A stretch of DNA of 64,000 bases from Paralichthys olivaceus (lineage: Eukaryota > Chordata > Actinopteri > Pleuronectiformes > Paralichthyidae), in NCBI RefSeq assembly GCF_024713975.1, contig NC_091104.1:12915580-12979579 (forward strand). Reading direction: 5' to 3'. Within the stretch, counting starts at the first letter, position 1; the number at the start of each line of letters is the position of its first letter. Positions 1-14,100 of this stretch are shown one piece after another. The notes under the pieces are model-generated. The model saw only the letters and a program-made list of their open reading frames with translations. It ran no database searches and was not told the DNA's origin. The translations under genes were made by a program, and so were the position numbers.

Positions 1-2514
1 ATCCCCAGCTAACGATATGCATCCCTAACAGAGAGAGCTGCCCACTGACAAATGAGCTCTGCTCTGCTCGCACACCAATAGGATCAGCAACTGAGAATAG
101 AACATGGCGGCAGGAATGAGAGGGAAGCCGGCTGTTAGACAAACAAATGTCACCATGAACAGAAATAACTAGATTTTCATTTACACACACACCAGTCCGC
201 TTTTTCTGAAACTATATTTTATTTTACCCAACTGTGCTGTAATTACTGGGGATCGTGCGATGCTGACTATGAAACTTTCATTTGTTTTTCAGCAACTCTA
301 TATATGAAACTTTTATGCCCTAAGCAGGACTCTTATGTTTTTTTAATCATCCAATAAAATAAAGGCTTTCCATTCTATTCTATTCTGTACTCTGAATGTG
401 TGTAATTTGTTTTTACAATAGAAAACTTAAAAATTACTATTATTATACATTAAATATGTGTAACACAGTTCTGGTATAGATTTGTAATAATTAAGTTATA
501 ATTACAGCTTAAAACTATGTGTACTAGGATTTCGTTATTTGGTTGTTTTTGTCAGAATAAACAGATATTCAGGATGTGGCACTTATCATATCACAACACT
601 GGACTTACACTAACTGAATGTTTTGATTAAAGCTGCAACTAAGGTCATTACTGATTAATTTGTCTTTTTTTGTTAGTCTATGAAAATCAGAAAATTATTA
701 AAGATCCTAAAATAGCAACTTTTTGCATGATAAATAGTTCAAAACACCTCATAAACAATATGAATGTATGGTAGCCTCAACAATCTCAATCTTCTCTCCA
801 TTAATGAATGTGTAGGTAGAGTTACACCGCCTCATGAAATGTACAAACAATGTACAAACAAGGAATGGAGGGGGGCAATGTTGTTCAACCTTAATACGGC
901 AGTGGAGGTTGTCACGGAGCTGATTGATGTCTGTGTAAAAGAGTCAGGATGTTGTTTGGTCTTGGATTCTGGAACATCTGCATCTAAATGTGTACGTAAT
1001 GCCAGCTGGTGTGGTTCAGGGCGAACATGCAAAGGTAAAGGTAAAGGTAAAGGTAGATCTCTGTATGAAAAGAGCTTCAGAGTCTCATGCAGCATCCTCC
1101 AGTAGATTCTAGGTCACGTATGAAAAATTTCAACAGGCATGTGATTGTTGTGGTGCCGCTTAATTCAGTGGTGACATTTAAAGATTTATATCTCTCCACC
1201 GACCACTGTAACATATAATAAATCCAGCAATCTTTAGAAATATTACACCAGGCTCAATTCATTTTGAGAAAATCCGACAGTCAGTGGAACCTGCTGTTAT
1301 TGAGTATGAGGGATGTAAAGGAAGTCCAGGCCTCCAGTGAGCATTAGTTATTTTCTGTGGCAGGTTTGTCATGCACAGCTGAAGATCTGTACTGCCAATA
1401 AGACACTGTGACTGATTCACCGAATCACACTGTCTCAATATGTCATTAAGTTTTGTGGGCATGAGCAGAGCAATCAGCAGCAGCTTCAAATATATTAGAC
1501 CTGAGAGAAGGACTGAAGGCCTAAATGACTCATGACAAACAAGATAATAAACTACACCTGGACCAAGAAAAACACCTGTCTATTTATTTTTAATTGTTCT
1601 GCAAAGAATCCAAATACTATGAACGATGTGCTATCAGAAGATGATTAGGAGGCTTTCAAACCTTCAATTTTCTGGAGTGGTTGATGTCAAAATTCCCAGC
1701 AAGCCAGTGGACGTGTTGATGAATCTTCTGACACAGACGGACACGAAACTGAAACAAACTTATACAAAAGTAGACAAAACCAACGAAGATGTCAAATTAG
1801 AAAGTAAATGAGATCCAAGAGCTTTTGGTGATAAGGTCCAGCACCGGTCAAAAACATGTGATTTCAATTACATGTTATGTCCTGCCTCCATCTTCCAGCC
1901 AGGCGCCACCTCTCCCCTGAATGGACAAAAATTGTATTTAATCTACTTCCCCGCTGTTACTTCTTCCTTGTGGAGCACGTTGTAACACTGTTAAGAAAAG
2001 TGCAAGATTGTTAGAATAGACAAAAAAAAGATGAAGTTTATAAGGTTTATTTAAGACACAAGCCTTAATGATATTAGATTTGCCTCTCTGCTCAAAATAA
2101 TTATGCGTATTAGCATTCCACTACCGTTATAATTCCTAATAAATATGCCGAGAAGGCTCAGGGTGTTTTTTTCTGTTCTGTGTAATGTCTGCAAATGTTC
2201 CTCTCAGGCTGCCAACAGCTACAACAAGCTGCACAAACTACAGGCCTATATATAGCCTGACAGGCAAAATCCAGGGGGGAAAAACATGTGAGAAGTTGCT
2301 GCTTCTTGTTGTAAAGGTCGAGATGCGGTTGAAACGAAGCAGCTTACTCAACGTGCTGCTGACCCCATTTGAGGGACGACGTGTTTACAGTTGTTCCAAA
2401 GGGCGACATTTGAAGTCAGGGTGAAAAGTCGACAGTAAATGAACAAATGTGGGGAGAGAGTTGGACAGGCTTTCCTCTGAGGTATTCATAGTGTTGCATT
2501 CACTTGTTCACACA

Positions 2515-2770
2515 CTGATGCTGCTTCCAGACATGCACCAAACTCTAGAGAGCCGCATGATATTTTCCGGAGGGGTTGCATGTGAGAACGCAAATGTCAG
2601 ACTCAGTTGCTCTGGACATTCTCCGGAGTTTTTCCTGCAAGGCCCCTCAAAACGTCCAGTGAGATTGGAGCAGGACACTGTCCGCAGAATTCAAGACTGG
2701 GCGAGCGAGTGGGTGTGTAGTTGGCGTCTCAAACCTGCGTTGGAGACTGAAACTGGTGTTGATGTGCTGT
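2515..2770. repeat. short interspersed element (MITE-like), copy 1
   Basis: The segment begins with a ctgcttccagacatgcac motif and contains a CTCTGGACATTCTCCGGAG stretch typical of a hairpin-forming non-autonomous DNA element that I associate with percomorph genomes. A related start motif recurs at 19,786. Boundaries are approximate and no target-site duplication was established. Confidence 0.4.
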
Positions 2771-5115
2771 AAACAAAAACATGTGATTTCTGCAGCTGAA
2801 CTCATACAGTATGTCTTGCCTCCTGCATGCTGCCCCACTTTGACACCCACTGCTGGATTGTTTTTTGTATGTATAACCAAAAAAAAAATCAAAGCTTGAC
2901 ATAAAAGTTGAAACCCTCACTTTCCATTCACCTTCTCTAAGAGGCATTCAGCCAATCACAGCGTAAGCTTGACGGACTGATGGTTTCAGACAGTTATTGA
3001 AAACTGTCAGCTCCCATCAATCCTGACATTGGAACGGTGTCTGGGGAGGGACTATCTGAAACAGCTCAACCATCTGACAAGCGGGTCTAATGATGTATAG
3101 ATGCCAACCACGCTGGCAGGATGAGAGCATGGGAGAAGAGAGGAGGGGATTCTGGTTTAGTGGCAGCATGGGGTATTGCAGTTTATTGCACTCGCTCAAG
3201 AAACATTTTCCAGTATATAGTCGTAGGACAAGGAGTAGCTGAAAAATACGTTTTTCTGAGCATCAAAAAATGTGTGGAATGACTCTGATTCAAGCTATTT
3301 GGTCAATTAACATTTGGACAGTTGACAACAGCCCGTCCATGTGTGAAGGCAGGCAGATTTCTTTTCTTTTTTTAGGGCTTGTCTTGAGCCGACCAGAAAT
3401 TATTTATACAGATCTTAGTGAGTAAATCCAACCAAAGCTTTAAAAGTCAAGTAGGCAAAAAAAACAGAATTGTACATTCTGTTTAAAAAACACTTGAGTG
3501 GTTTGGAATAGTGAAACACGAATGTGACGTAATGAATAAGTTGCAGCTGCTGAAGAAGCTCTGTCTGTATTCTGTCTTTTTCATATTTTCTGCTCCCCAG
3601 GCTCTTTTTTCTACATCATGAAATATTTATAACCTGTGAAACAACAAATTTCATTCTTGATATAAACATATTTCAAATAGCAAAGTTATATGGAATAAGG
3701 ATTGTACTGGACTGTATTGGATATCTGGCCTGGCAGTCATTAAAGTAGCTGGATAGTGAATAAACTACAACAAGCAGTACCAAGGCCATGAATTCCACTG
3801 CATGACCAAAATTCCACTCAGGTCCAGTCAGATCTGTACAGTAATGGACGGGCTGCCCCACTCTAGGATCAAGTCAATAACATTTTTATTACTTTAAGCC
3901 GAGCATAAAATCTCAACGGCCCATTTCCTGTCTCTCCATATTTTATTTAACGAGTGAAAGCACAAAGTAAAGCCTCCTACTGTGTAGATCAAAACATGCA
4001 TGCCCTCAGGCAACTGAAAACTGGATCAGGGTCAACTTGAATTCAATTATATTTTATTAGTTTTACAATCCATCCACTTTTGTTTTGCAGAAGAATTCCT
4101 GGTCTACAGTGTGTGTGTGTATTTCTATACACTGGGTAGAGTTATTTAACATTTTATACACATATACAGGAATGTTCCAACATTTTTAACACAGACGTGT
4201 GAGAGACGTTTTAACCCTTCAGTGATTGTGATTGGTCCGGGTTAAATTGGTTAATTAAACTATGTGGGTGATGTGAGATGGGGTTATCCCCCCCCCCAGG
4301 GAATTATGCATGGGTGTTGATGGGGGTTGGGTTCCTCCATTAGGATCTTCCTTTGTTGTGCTGACACTCAGGCAAGGATGACAAACTGTCCTGAACAATG
4401 AAGTCCCATTAACACTGATTGTTCTTTGCTATCGATTGACTGATTGATTTTATTTTTAAAACATGGTCAAGTGAAAAATACTCATTTACAACTTGAATCC
4501 AAAGATAAAGGAACAATTTGTATTTTTTTATATGTAATTAAAAAAACATTATTGTATATTATTGTATATACATTACGCTGCAGTGCTTCTATTCACCGTG
4601 TCGGAAATGCTCAGTTTGGTCAGATACAATGTTGAAGAATATTTCATTTAACTCATGATATGAACGATGTCATGTGAATTTCAACTACAATTGATTCTGG
4701 TAATTATATAAGCACTACGTACTTTTTATCTGTTCTTTTTTGAGTGGCTAATACTTGTGTGTCTGTCAAAATTCTTGGAAAAGATATTACAAATCATCTT
4801 TAGTGTCAGTTCAGATCAGGTTAGTGCCAGCATCGTCAGTTTAAATAAAATATTTCCGCCAACTGAAAACAGTAATATGTCCCTAAATGTCTTCTTTTTG
4901 ATTTCAATAATGTTTATAATGCTTTTAGTTAGAATATATATTTGTTGAAACATGCAAAACATGACATGCAAACTTTACGAGAAGGCGTTTTCAATAAGCT
5001 TTGAATCTAAAAGGTAAATACATTAGGGTTCCTGATGTTTCATGTTTACTGAACAATCTTTATGCATTCTCTAGATACGCAGTAGAATTCAATGCTGCAT
5101 GTGAAAAGGACTTTT

Positions 5116-5117
<2 letters not shown>

Positions 5118-5177
<60 letters not shown>
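5118..5177. repeat. (GT)30 microsatellite
   Basis: Uninterrupted GT dinucleotide run of 60 bases. The open frame across it (poly-Cys/Val) is a by-product of the repeat. Confidence 0.95.
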
Positions 5178-5179
<2 letters not shown>

Positions 5180-8100
5180 TCACCCAACAGGAAATTAAGT
5201 GGCTGCTGATCAGTGGACATTGAGGAAAGGAAGAGATGACTGTCTTATTAAAAATGTGTCAGATGCTGCAGGTGGTGGATTCAGAAGATTCAGACTGAAA
5301 TGAACCGAAAACAACAGTTAATGTCTTTGCCATCATCACATTTTGATTTTAACATCTGGACAATTTGCGCAATTTATCCTCTGTACATGTGTTTGATTAT
5401 AAAACTGAGGGGAGGTCCTGTGGTTTCATTACGTCCTGGATGATGGAGGTGACATGACATCATCTGTCCAGGGAGAAATCAGAACCACAGACCTCACCGC
5501 TCCTCCATTTAAAATGACAGTTGGCTTTTGCTTGAATTTTTAATCAGCAGCTCCTGCATTTCTTTGCCTGAATGTTTTGGCTTGCCCTCAGCAGCACAGA
5601 TCAAACTCCACCCCTCTCACTTTTTATGTTCGGTGACAGCAGCTCTGCAGCAGCCACTGATCTGCAAATCTATAATAACTGTCCTTTTCTCCTACAATTA
5701 GTTGTGACTTTATTGCAGAGAGTTGATTCTTTGTGCAGCTCAAGCTGTGTACAGTACATGTTGTGAACTACAGCCACATGAGGAAAACCTTACAGTCATT
5801 CCTCTGGTAAAAATAGACATATTGTTTGGAGATGTTCCCACTTCAGCATTAAACCAAGTGCTTGAGGCAGAAATGGGGTCGTTACTGTCCCCTGAGTCCT
5901 GACCCAAACCATAAAGAGAGAGATCAATATGTTCTTGTGGTGGTTTTCCCTCAATATCAACAAGGGGCAACGATGAGCTCAAAAACAAACGTCTCACAAT
6001 AGTGCTTTAGTTTCCACATTCCAAATTACTAATTTGTCTACAAACTCCAGAAATCGCTGTCTGTCTGTATATAGCAGCAAATCTCAAGAACTGTTCATCT
6101 TATCTCATTCACACTTTGGACAAATCAATCATTCAATATCAATAAGGTTTGAATAAACACTTGACCAGTGTTGTAGAAGTTACTCAAGCTCAGAGTCGAG
6201 CTTCACTGAACTTTGAATAAACAGGTGAACAGCTCTTTGTCCAGCTGCAGTGTTGCAGTTTCAGGATCCTGAAGCCGGTCTCCACTTACCATAGTTCACT
6301 TACTGGAGGCCACTTTTACGGTTTCAGAAAGAAAAGCTGCACCTCATGCAGCATCACCACAGGCCAAACAAACAACCCGTAACAGGTTTAGAAAGGCAGC
6401 TGACCTAGAAGTAATAGGTACAGTATTGTACAGTTGACTTTAATACAATTTCTGTGTTAATTTTATTCTTTATCTACAAACACATATTAATTACATTTTA
6501 TATCTTCAATCATTTTAGTAGTCAAACAAGATGGTTTTACAAAGATAAAAAAAAACGTTTTCTTATTACACAACTGCGGAGAAAGACAAGGTGAGTGCTC
6601 TTAAAAGACTTTTAGCACTAAACCAACTATAGAACATTGAGCGTCTGCACTTTTCCTCTTCCCCCCCTTCACAAACCTCAAAGGTGCCCCTGGCCTGAAC
6701 CTCTTGAGTGTGTGCCTTTGATAGACGGACGAACTGTAGTTAACCTTGTGCACTATAGAAAGAGAGCAAGGAGTGAGACTGAAATGTTTGGGATTTCAAT
6801 GCTCACCTGTTCACCTGCTAGATAAAAACACATCACATCGCCTGAAAAATAGATATCATTTATAAAATATAGTTTTTTTTTAATATGCAGAATGACTCTG
6901 CACAGTGTTGCAGAGGGAGGGGGGTGAGAGCTTTTCTTTTATCACTTTCCTCCAGGCCTTTCACAGTGCATGATTCTCTGTGGCGTATCATTTATTTTGT
7001 TACGCGAGGATGTGATGCCTCAAACAAGAAAAACAATGATAACCCCAGTCACCACTTCCTGCGGAGCTCTAATTAATTACTCGATAAACAAGCCGGGGGA
7101 GACGCTTCCGAATGAATGAATTCCCCGAAAGAGACCCGGTGCTGTGTGGCGAACCGTGTGTGGAAACAAATCACGGCTTCCCACATGATCTTTCTCAACT
7201 TCAATCAAACATAAACAAGCTGTTTAATATGAATTAATGGACAACTGCCAACTTCACCCACCTGGTCACCGGTAACCTCAAAGACCCGTCAGTCATTTAA
7301 AAAGATGTAAAGATCTTTCAGTGGGCGAAAGAGAAGCTTGTGTAACAGCCGGTCACTGCAGAGGTGAACAAAGACGGCTTCTGTGTCCCACGCGTCTTAT
7401 TTACCTGATTATTTGGCCATCACGATGACTCAAAGCTGGCTGTGCGGCGCCGCTGTCACACCAACGCTGCTGTCAGATAAAAGCTCTGTCTTCTCTTAAA
7501 CTTCTGAGGAATTAAGACAAATTTAAAATGCACCTTATTTCAGTGAGATTGCCTAGAACAGCTTTCAGCCGTTAAGAGCCAGACCTTGACACTTTGAGGG
7601 CCTACATGAGGATGATGCAATCTGTGAAACCCAAGTGTTCTGCTCTGCTCCCTTCACACGTACAATCAAGATCCTTAAATTCAGCCTAATACTATTGTTT
7701 GAAAACGCAGCTTCTGCAATAATAATTTCTCTGTGTGAAAAACACCAGAGTGGACTTATCCCATAAGTCCCGGGCTTTAGGAGAAGAAATGGCACTTTGA
7801 ACATTGAATATTGATGTGATTTATCATGCAAAGGGTCGCCAGGAAATCAAACAAAAAATGCAATCAAATGTAGAGAAGGATTTTCATAAAATGTGTCATA
7901 TTTTAATATATTGAAAAGATATATATAGAGAGAATACCTATTTGAAAAGATTAAAACTCTGGTTTCTGTGTACAGATTGAAAACAGAGTTTGGGAAATGA
8001 TGATATAACTGCTTCCTTGGCACATATTGCTTTATGTGGTGAGAACACGCCAGTAAACAACAAGCTCACTGAGCAAGCTCATAATATTCTTCTCCGGTAT

Positions 8101-11100
8101 ATGAAGGATCATCAATGCACACCTTATCGCCACCTAGTGGCACCTCATCCGGACGGAGATGTTTTGTAAAACGAGGATCGCATAGACGAACACACAAGGC
8201 CTTAAACTGCCTTATCCATAATTCGTCTCCTTGCTCTTGTTACGGTCTGTGCTTCTTCACTTCCACCCCCAGTGTCAAAACATCATACATTGGCCAGTAG
8301 TGAGGTTTTCCACATTGCTGCCATTTGGTGTTGCATCCAATGAAAGCAAAGTTATGTGGCGTCTCTCTTCACTGAACTTTTCTCCACATCATGTTCCATC
8401 CTGCTTTGTTATTTATGATGGATGCATATTGTATTTGCAGTTGACGCTCATGCTCTTATTCTGCAGGACAGAAGACCAGACAGTAAATAAATCCTTCCAG
8501 CGCAGATAAGTGCATCATGAGTTTCTGTCAATCAGACTTTGTTTTGACTGTGCCCAGCGGGTTTGTGCAGCGCAGAATGACAGGTCACCAAAACTATCCA
8601 ATTAAGACTTATCTCTCAGTGTACGTGACGCTGTGTTTACTGCCCCATGTTTGTTTGTACACAGTCTGAGCCCTGGACCATCTGAAGCCAAACGAAAATA
8701 ATGAATCACTTTTTACTTTGGCGTGGACCGAGAGGAGAGCGGTGCAGGTGTGAACACAGCTGAAGAATAATGTATGCATGTGTTTGTGCATGTTTGTGTG
8801 CATGAAGTTCCAGGTTGAAGGAAACTAAAACAAACAGCTACTGTTCTTCTTCATCATCCTGAGGTCTGTATAAAGGCTCTGACTCAACTTCAACAAAACA
8901 AGAAGCAAGGAACAAAGTCCTGAACAGATGTGAGGAACAAACATCTGCTAACATTCACCAAAACACAAACAAACAGTGTTGGATGTCTGCATGGATGCCA
9001 CTCACTTTACCTCACACCAAAATAAAGACGGGGTTGGGTTTCATAGGGCTGCCAAAATCATCGTCTATGAAAGGTTGTGTTTGCTCACATTGAAAGAAAG
9101 ACTGATTTGTCTCAAAGAGCCAAAAACGGTCATAATTACCACAGGGATGGAACCAAAACCATCAAAAATACACTGCTGGAGCCTCTGTGCACCGGTACCC
9201 ACTCTCTTATTCTTTGTAGGTGCAGCAGTTGAGTCCTCGTTCTAAATATTTTCTGATGCATGAGATATTTTACTTGTTTTCTTAATTCTTTTCCCTTGTT
9301 AACCATCTTGTGGTAATCAAGTTGAAGTTTATATCCATGTCCGTCCAGATAATAATATGTAGTGAAGACTTTGAAGGAATTTTATAGAAATGTATTGAAT
9401 TTCTAGTTCAACATTTCAAGGCAGGAACAAAGTCAGTATCCACCAAAATGTGAAATATAGTCACAACCTCCCTGATCCTTAGTTATTTCTTTTTTAAATT
9501 TGCAGAACATTATGTGGTAGTGAAGCTGAACTTTGATCTTCTGGATATTAAAATGTCAAAACATCACTTCAGTGTTGTTTATGCCATATTTTAAGAAATT
9601 CTGGGGGAGAAACGGGACTAACAAATGAACGCATGATCATGTGGACAGATAAATGAGCCAAAAACAACACCTCTGATCATGGCCGTTGCCTGGGCCAAGG
9701 AAAAAATAATAATTTAGGATACACTGATCGAGGAACAATTTGTTCTTCTAAAATAATTAAAATTCAGCTGTGAAAACATGAAAATGGTTTAATTTGTTTC
9801 AGGTACAGGCTGCTAGTTGGTAAACAGCGAGCATGTATACAGTGAAGTTCAGACCAGTTCCTGTCAGTTTTATCTTTTTAGACTAAATCAAAAAAGATCA
9901 CAAATAATGACAGATTTTGTTGTGTTTATAATTAAATTGTGAAAATAGTTTAATTTGCTCATTAAAAAAAAAAAAAATCTCACTTCATCGGGTACTTCAA
10001 TGATTTTCTAAGGGACTGAAAAGATGTACATTGAATTAAAATTAAATCCATGTCCGTCTCTCTCCTCTTCCCTTTCTGCTTTCTGCCAAAGCACCAGTGC
10101 AAATGTTGATTGTAAGAGGCAAATGCTGTGAATACTCATTTAGATCCATTTAATTTGATTTGTAAGAAAACAGCAGCACTGTCGGCAGGCTGTGCACAAT
10201 GTGATTTAAATTGGCTGTTGTGATCATTTAACTAACACAACACGCAGCTTAACAGCAAGATAAACATTTACTTCTCTGCCATCAAATTACGTGTAGACGC
10301 CAGATGCTGATATTTTGACCCCATCAGTTACAGTCCGATGACTTCAGAGCTGTAATGTACTAGATGAGAAAAAAGGATTTTGATATTTTGTATAATTTAA
10401 TGCAGTGCCCGTTCTACACCTGTACACCGGGTCTGTGGTAATAAGTTGCAGCTTTTTTTCTAAAACTATAAAACTGCCACAGTAAGAAAAGGCAATCTGA
10501 AGCCATTGTCTCTGCACAAAGAGCCGTTCACCAACATTGCCGTTATTGAACGATCTGTTGTTTTGATTGAAAACATCTCTCACGTTGATGAGTCCCAGTC
10601 ACAGAGCACTTGTCGCCTGTTTATTCAATGTTGAATGTACCACGAGCCCAAATAGCACAACATTTGACACTGCATCTCCATGAACTTTGAACAATACACA
10701 TGCCAAGTGTGAAGCCAACAAGATGAACAGTTCGTGAGATACTGAAAAGCCACAAACAGACAGAGATTTCTGGAATATGCCAGTAGTTAGTATTGCAAAC
10801 TTTTTCTGATCACGAAAACCTTGTTTCCTGTGGTTAATCTGAGGAGGAAGAAGAAGACGCTGCCCCGTCCCCCACTGCTGCACACATTGCAAGGCACTGT
10901 TTCCTTAGAGTTTATTAATATTCACAGTATCACATGTAGAAATTGCACCAAAGTCACATCGCACTTCCTTCAGCCCTATCCTTCAGATATGTGAGCCACA
11001 GACAGAGAAACAAAGAATCCTGGACTTCCTGGAAAAAGTCATAAATTCATGATTCTGCAACTTCAATCATTTACTAGGCACCGAAATATGGATTCCTCAG

Positions 11101-14100
11101 TTTAACTGGGAATTAAAACGAGGTTGTTTTCCCCGTGTAAGTTTTCTCCCAGCAGCGACAATAATTACATTCCATTCAGACACTGTGCGCCAACAGCTCA
11201 TTATACAGTACCAACCTATGGATTATCCCATCGCAGATGCTTTATGCTGATAATGTTTTTGTATCCTTCCTCTGTGTTTCTATGATGTGAATTTCATATG
11301 AGGTTATCAAACACGCTCAGGCTCTTTCACACTGCAGGTCTAATTGGCACCCCCGCTCCAACAATTACTCAGCTCGGCCCCACTGGTGTGAAAACACCTG
11401 AAGGCTCAGACTATTTGAATGAATGATATCCTGTTGATTGAGCCCATCTCACACGATACGCATTTAACCAAGGTTATTATGGTTCTCACACACACACACG
11501 AAGCTGTATTCTTAAAATGCATAGCTTCTGAAATGTTCTGGCAAATGTAGGAACATGTACTTCTTGCAACACTGTTTCCTGTTGTGTCCTTGCTTTCATG
11601 CTGCGGAAACATCCCTCTACCTTTCTCACGCAGAGAATATGATTTTACATTTTTGAGACACGCTCATTTCATGATGTTTCATGAGCCTCCAGGCTGTAAG
11701 GGAGCTTAGCAAACAGGAAGAATCTCAGCCATGCAAGCTAATTAGACAGGGAGGCGCTGATTTTTTATTCACGTCAAGCTCACATTTTCTCCCTCTCTTT
11801 TTATTTTTTTGAAAGGCTCGAATAAAGTTTAAGAAAGTTGCAACTGGTTGCCAGGCTGATTAAAACAGTGGATGGATAGTGAGTCAACTTTGCAGCTCAA
11901 AATTTTCACTCTTCTCGGAGACATTTTTGAAGAAGTGTTGCTTCAGGGCAGAGTCACACAAAAGCAGAGGAATTAATCACGATTTATGCAACATCGCTTG
12001 TGAAGTGTGGGCAGTGCAGGATGTGACAGTAGAGGTGGGTCAACCACAAAAATTTAGTTTTTATCTGATGAAGCCCTAAAGCCACCAGTCAAAGTTCACC
12101 AAAGTTGATCTCTGTGCACGCTACATGTGCTTCATTTAATCCGCCCACTCTCTCACACAGAATGGAAGTGAGCAGGAGACGGTTTTCCACTGCTACATTT
12201 GTATGTGTGTGACTGTGCCTTTATCTTGCACCTTCCCACTTATTAGATTTCTGAGGTAGAAAGAACAGCCATTTCCAGACTAAAATAAATATGATTAATT
12301 CTGCTGGGGAAGTCACCATCTGAACTTTTCGCAAGAAGTTCTTGAATCTCCTCTTTCCAAGTTGACGTCCTCGTCTGCATCTTCTACTTGTATGTATCAA
12401 CAAGCCCACGGGACATTTTACTGGGGGGGGGCAGGCAGGAAAGGTTATAGAAAATGACGAGAGCAACTGACTCTGACATTTACATTCTCACATACAGTCC
12501 CTCCGATAAATTCCAGGAAAACGTCTGGACCTACATATCTAAAAGCAGCTCATGTGTTGACTGTGATGTATAGATGTGGTTTAAATTCAACCTCATGGTC
12601 ACCTTTCCCTCTGGCAGTGGTGATGGAGAGAGCTGAATTACTATCTGTCACTTCCTCCATCATTTAAACAGATAGGATGTATGTTTCCTGCAGTCGTGCT
12701 CCTTGTAGGAGGAGCTGCAGCACAGAGCGTAAATGTAAAAGTTAAGTGATTCACAGCAGGTGTCCATGTATCTCAGTCAGGCTTCAATATACAGTACAAG
12801 CCATCTACTGCATCATTTCTCAAACCTGGGTACAAAGTTAATCTGTGGAAAAAAATAGTATAGACACAGCTTGTGTATTTCATGGTTTCACATGTAATTT
12901 CTTAGTAGTAGTAGTAGTAATACCATGAAAAGAAATAGTTTCATCAATTTCCTCCGTCAGAGGCACGCTGTGCTACAAACCAATCAATGTCAAGGTAGAC
13001 ACAGCCCGCCTATAGGTGATGATGACAGGACGTACATGTCACAGGCTTCCAAAATTACAAAGTGAAACCAAAACTGGATTGAATGTAAAAAGTGAACCTT
13101 GATATAATCATTTATTGACAATATAACAGTCCCAAGGACAATAATTATCGAGACTTGCTGCCACCATTTGCATTCTTTGCACATCGTCTCTGTGGAATCG
13201 GTCCCTGGATTCTCCTCCTGGCTCTTCCAAGTGTCAGAGGCTTTTACAGGTGATGTGATTTGTCCTTATTCAAGGTCACCAGCCTGTGGATTCTCTCCTC
13301 ATCCTGCTAATGATGCATTTACCTCGTTTTTCCTTTTTGTGCTGTGCTGCATCCAGATTGTACCGCGCCGCTCGTCACCAGTAGGAAAATTGTGTTGGTT
13401 GCGTTGATGTGCGCTCAATCACGCTCGAGGCTGCATTTACAATTATATCCACATTCAGGACACGAGCCTTCAGAGGGTTGCTTTAAGGTCTTCTCACAGC
13501 TTGTGTTTTTCTTGGTTTCTCAGTTTAACAGTTAATGTCTAAGCAATTCTTGCAACAACTGAAAACACATTTCCTTTCGATAAGTTAAATTTTTTTCTTT
13601 CAACATGATTGTGTACTTTTTTTAATTTCCTAAAATCTTTTCTCTTCAAACATCAAATCTCTATGATGTTTTCTCTAACATGAGACGGAAACACCTTTGG
13701 TTTTCTTTACATGAGCTCAAGCCTTGATGTCACTTACACTTAGCTGCAGTCTTGTCAGGCGATAGGATTTGTTGTGTGTGTGGTTGAAAACTATCAAAGC
13801 GTTAGTGCTCGAGTTTCATCTATGTCGATGGAGAACCTGGAGCGAGTGTAATTGCCTTTTAACTACAGCGTCACTGACAGTGTTTTATTGTATTTTGGGG
13901 CGAGTAGTTTTTCTCTTGGAAGAAAGTGATAAATCAAGCTCCCTGTCACTGTTGCTTTCCAAATCAAGTCACATACCAAACAAGCGGGAGGGACAGAGGA
14001 AGACGGCGAGAGCGAAGGACGCACAAAAAACGAGGAGAGTGCTGCTAATGAGAACGTCAGAAACAGAAGCAATTTGAGATGTTGGCGCTGCAGACCACAA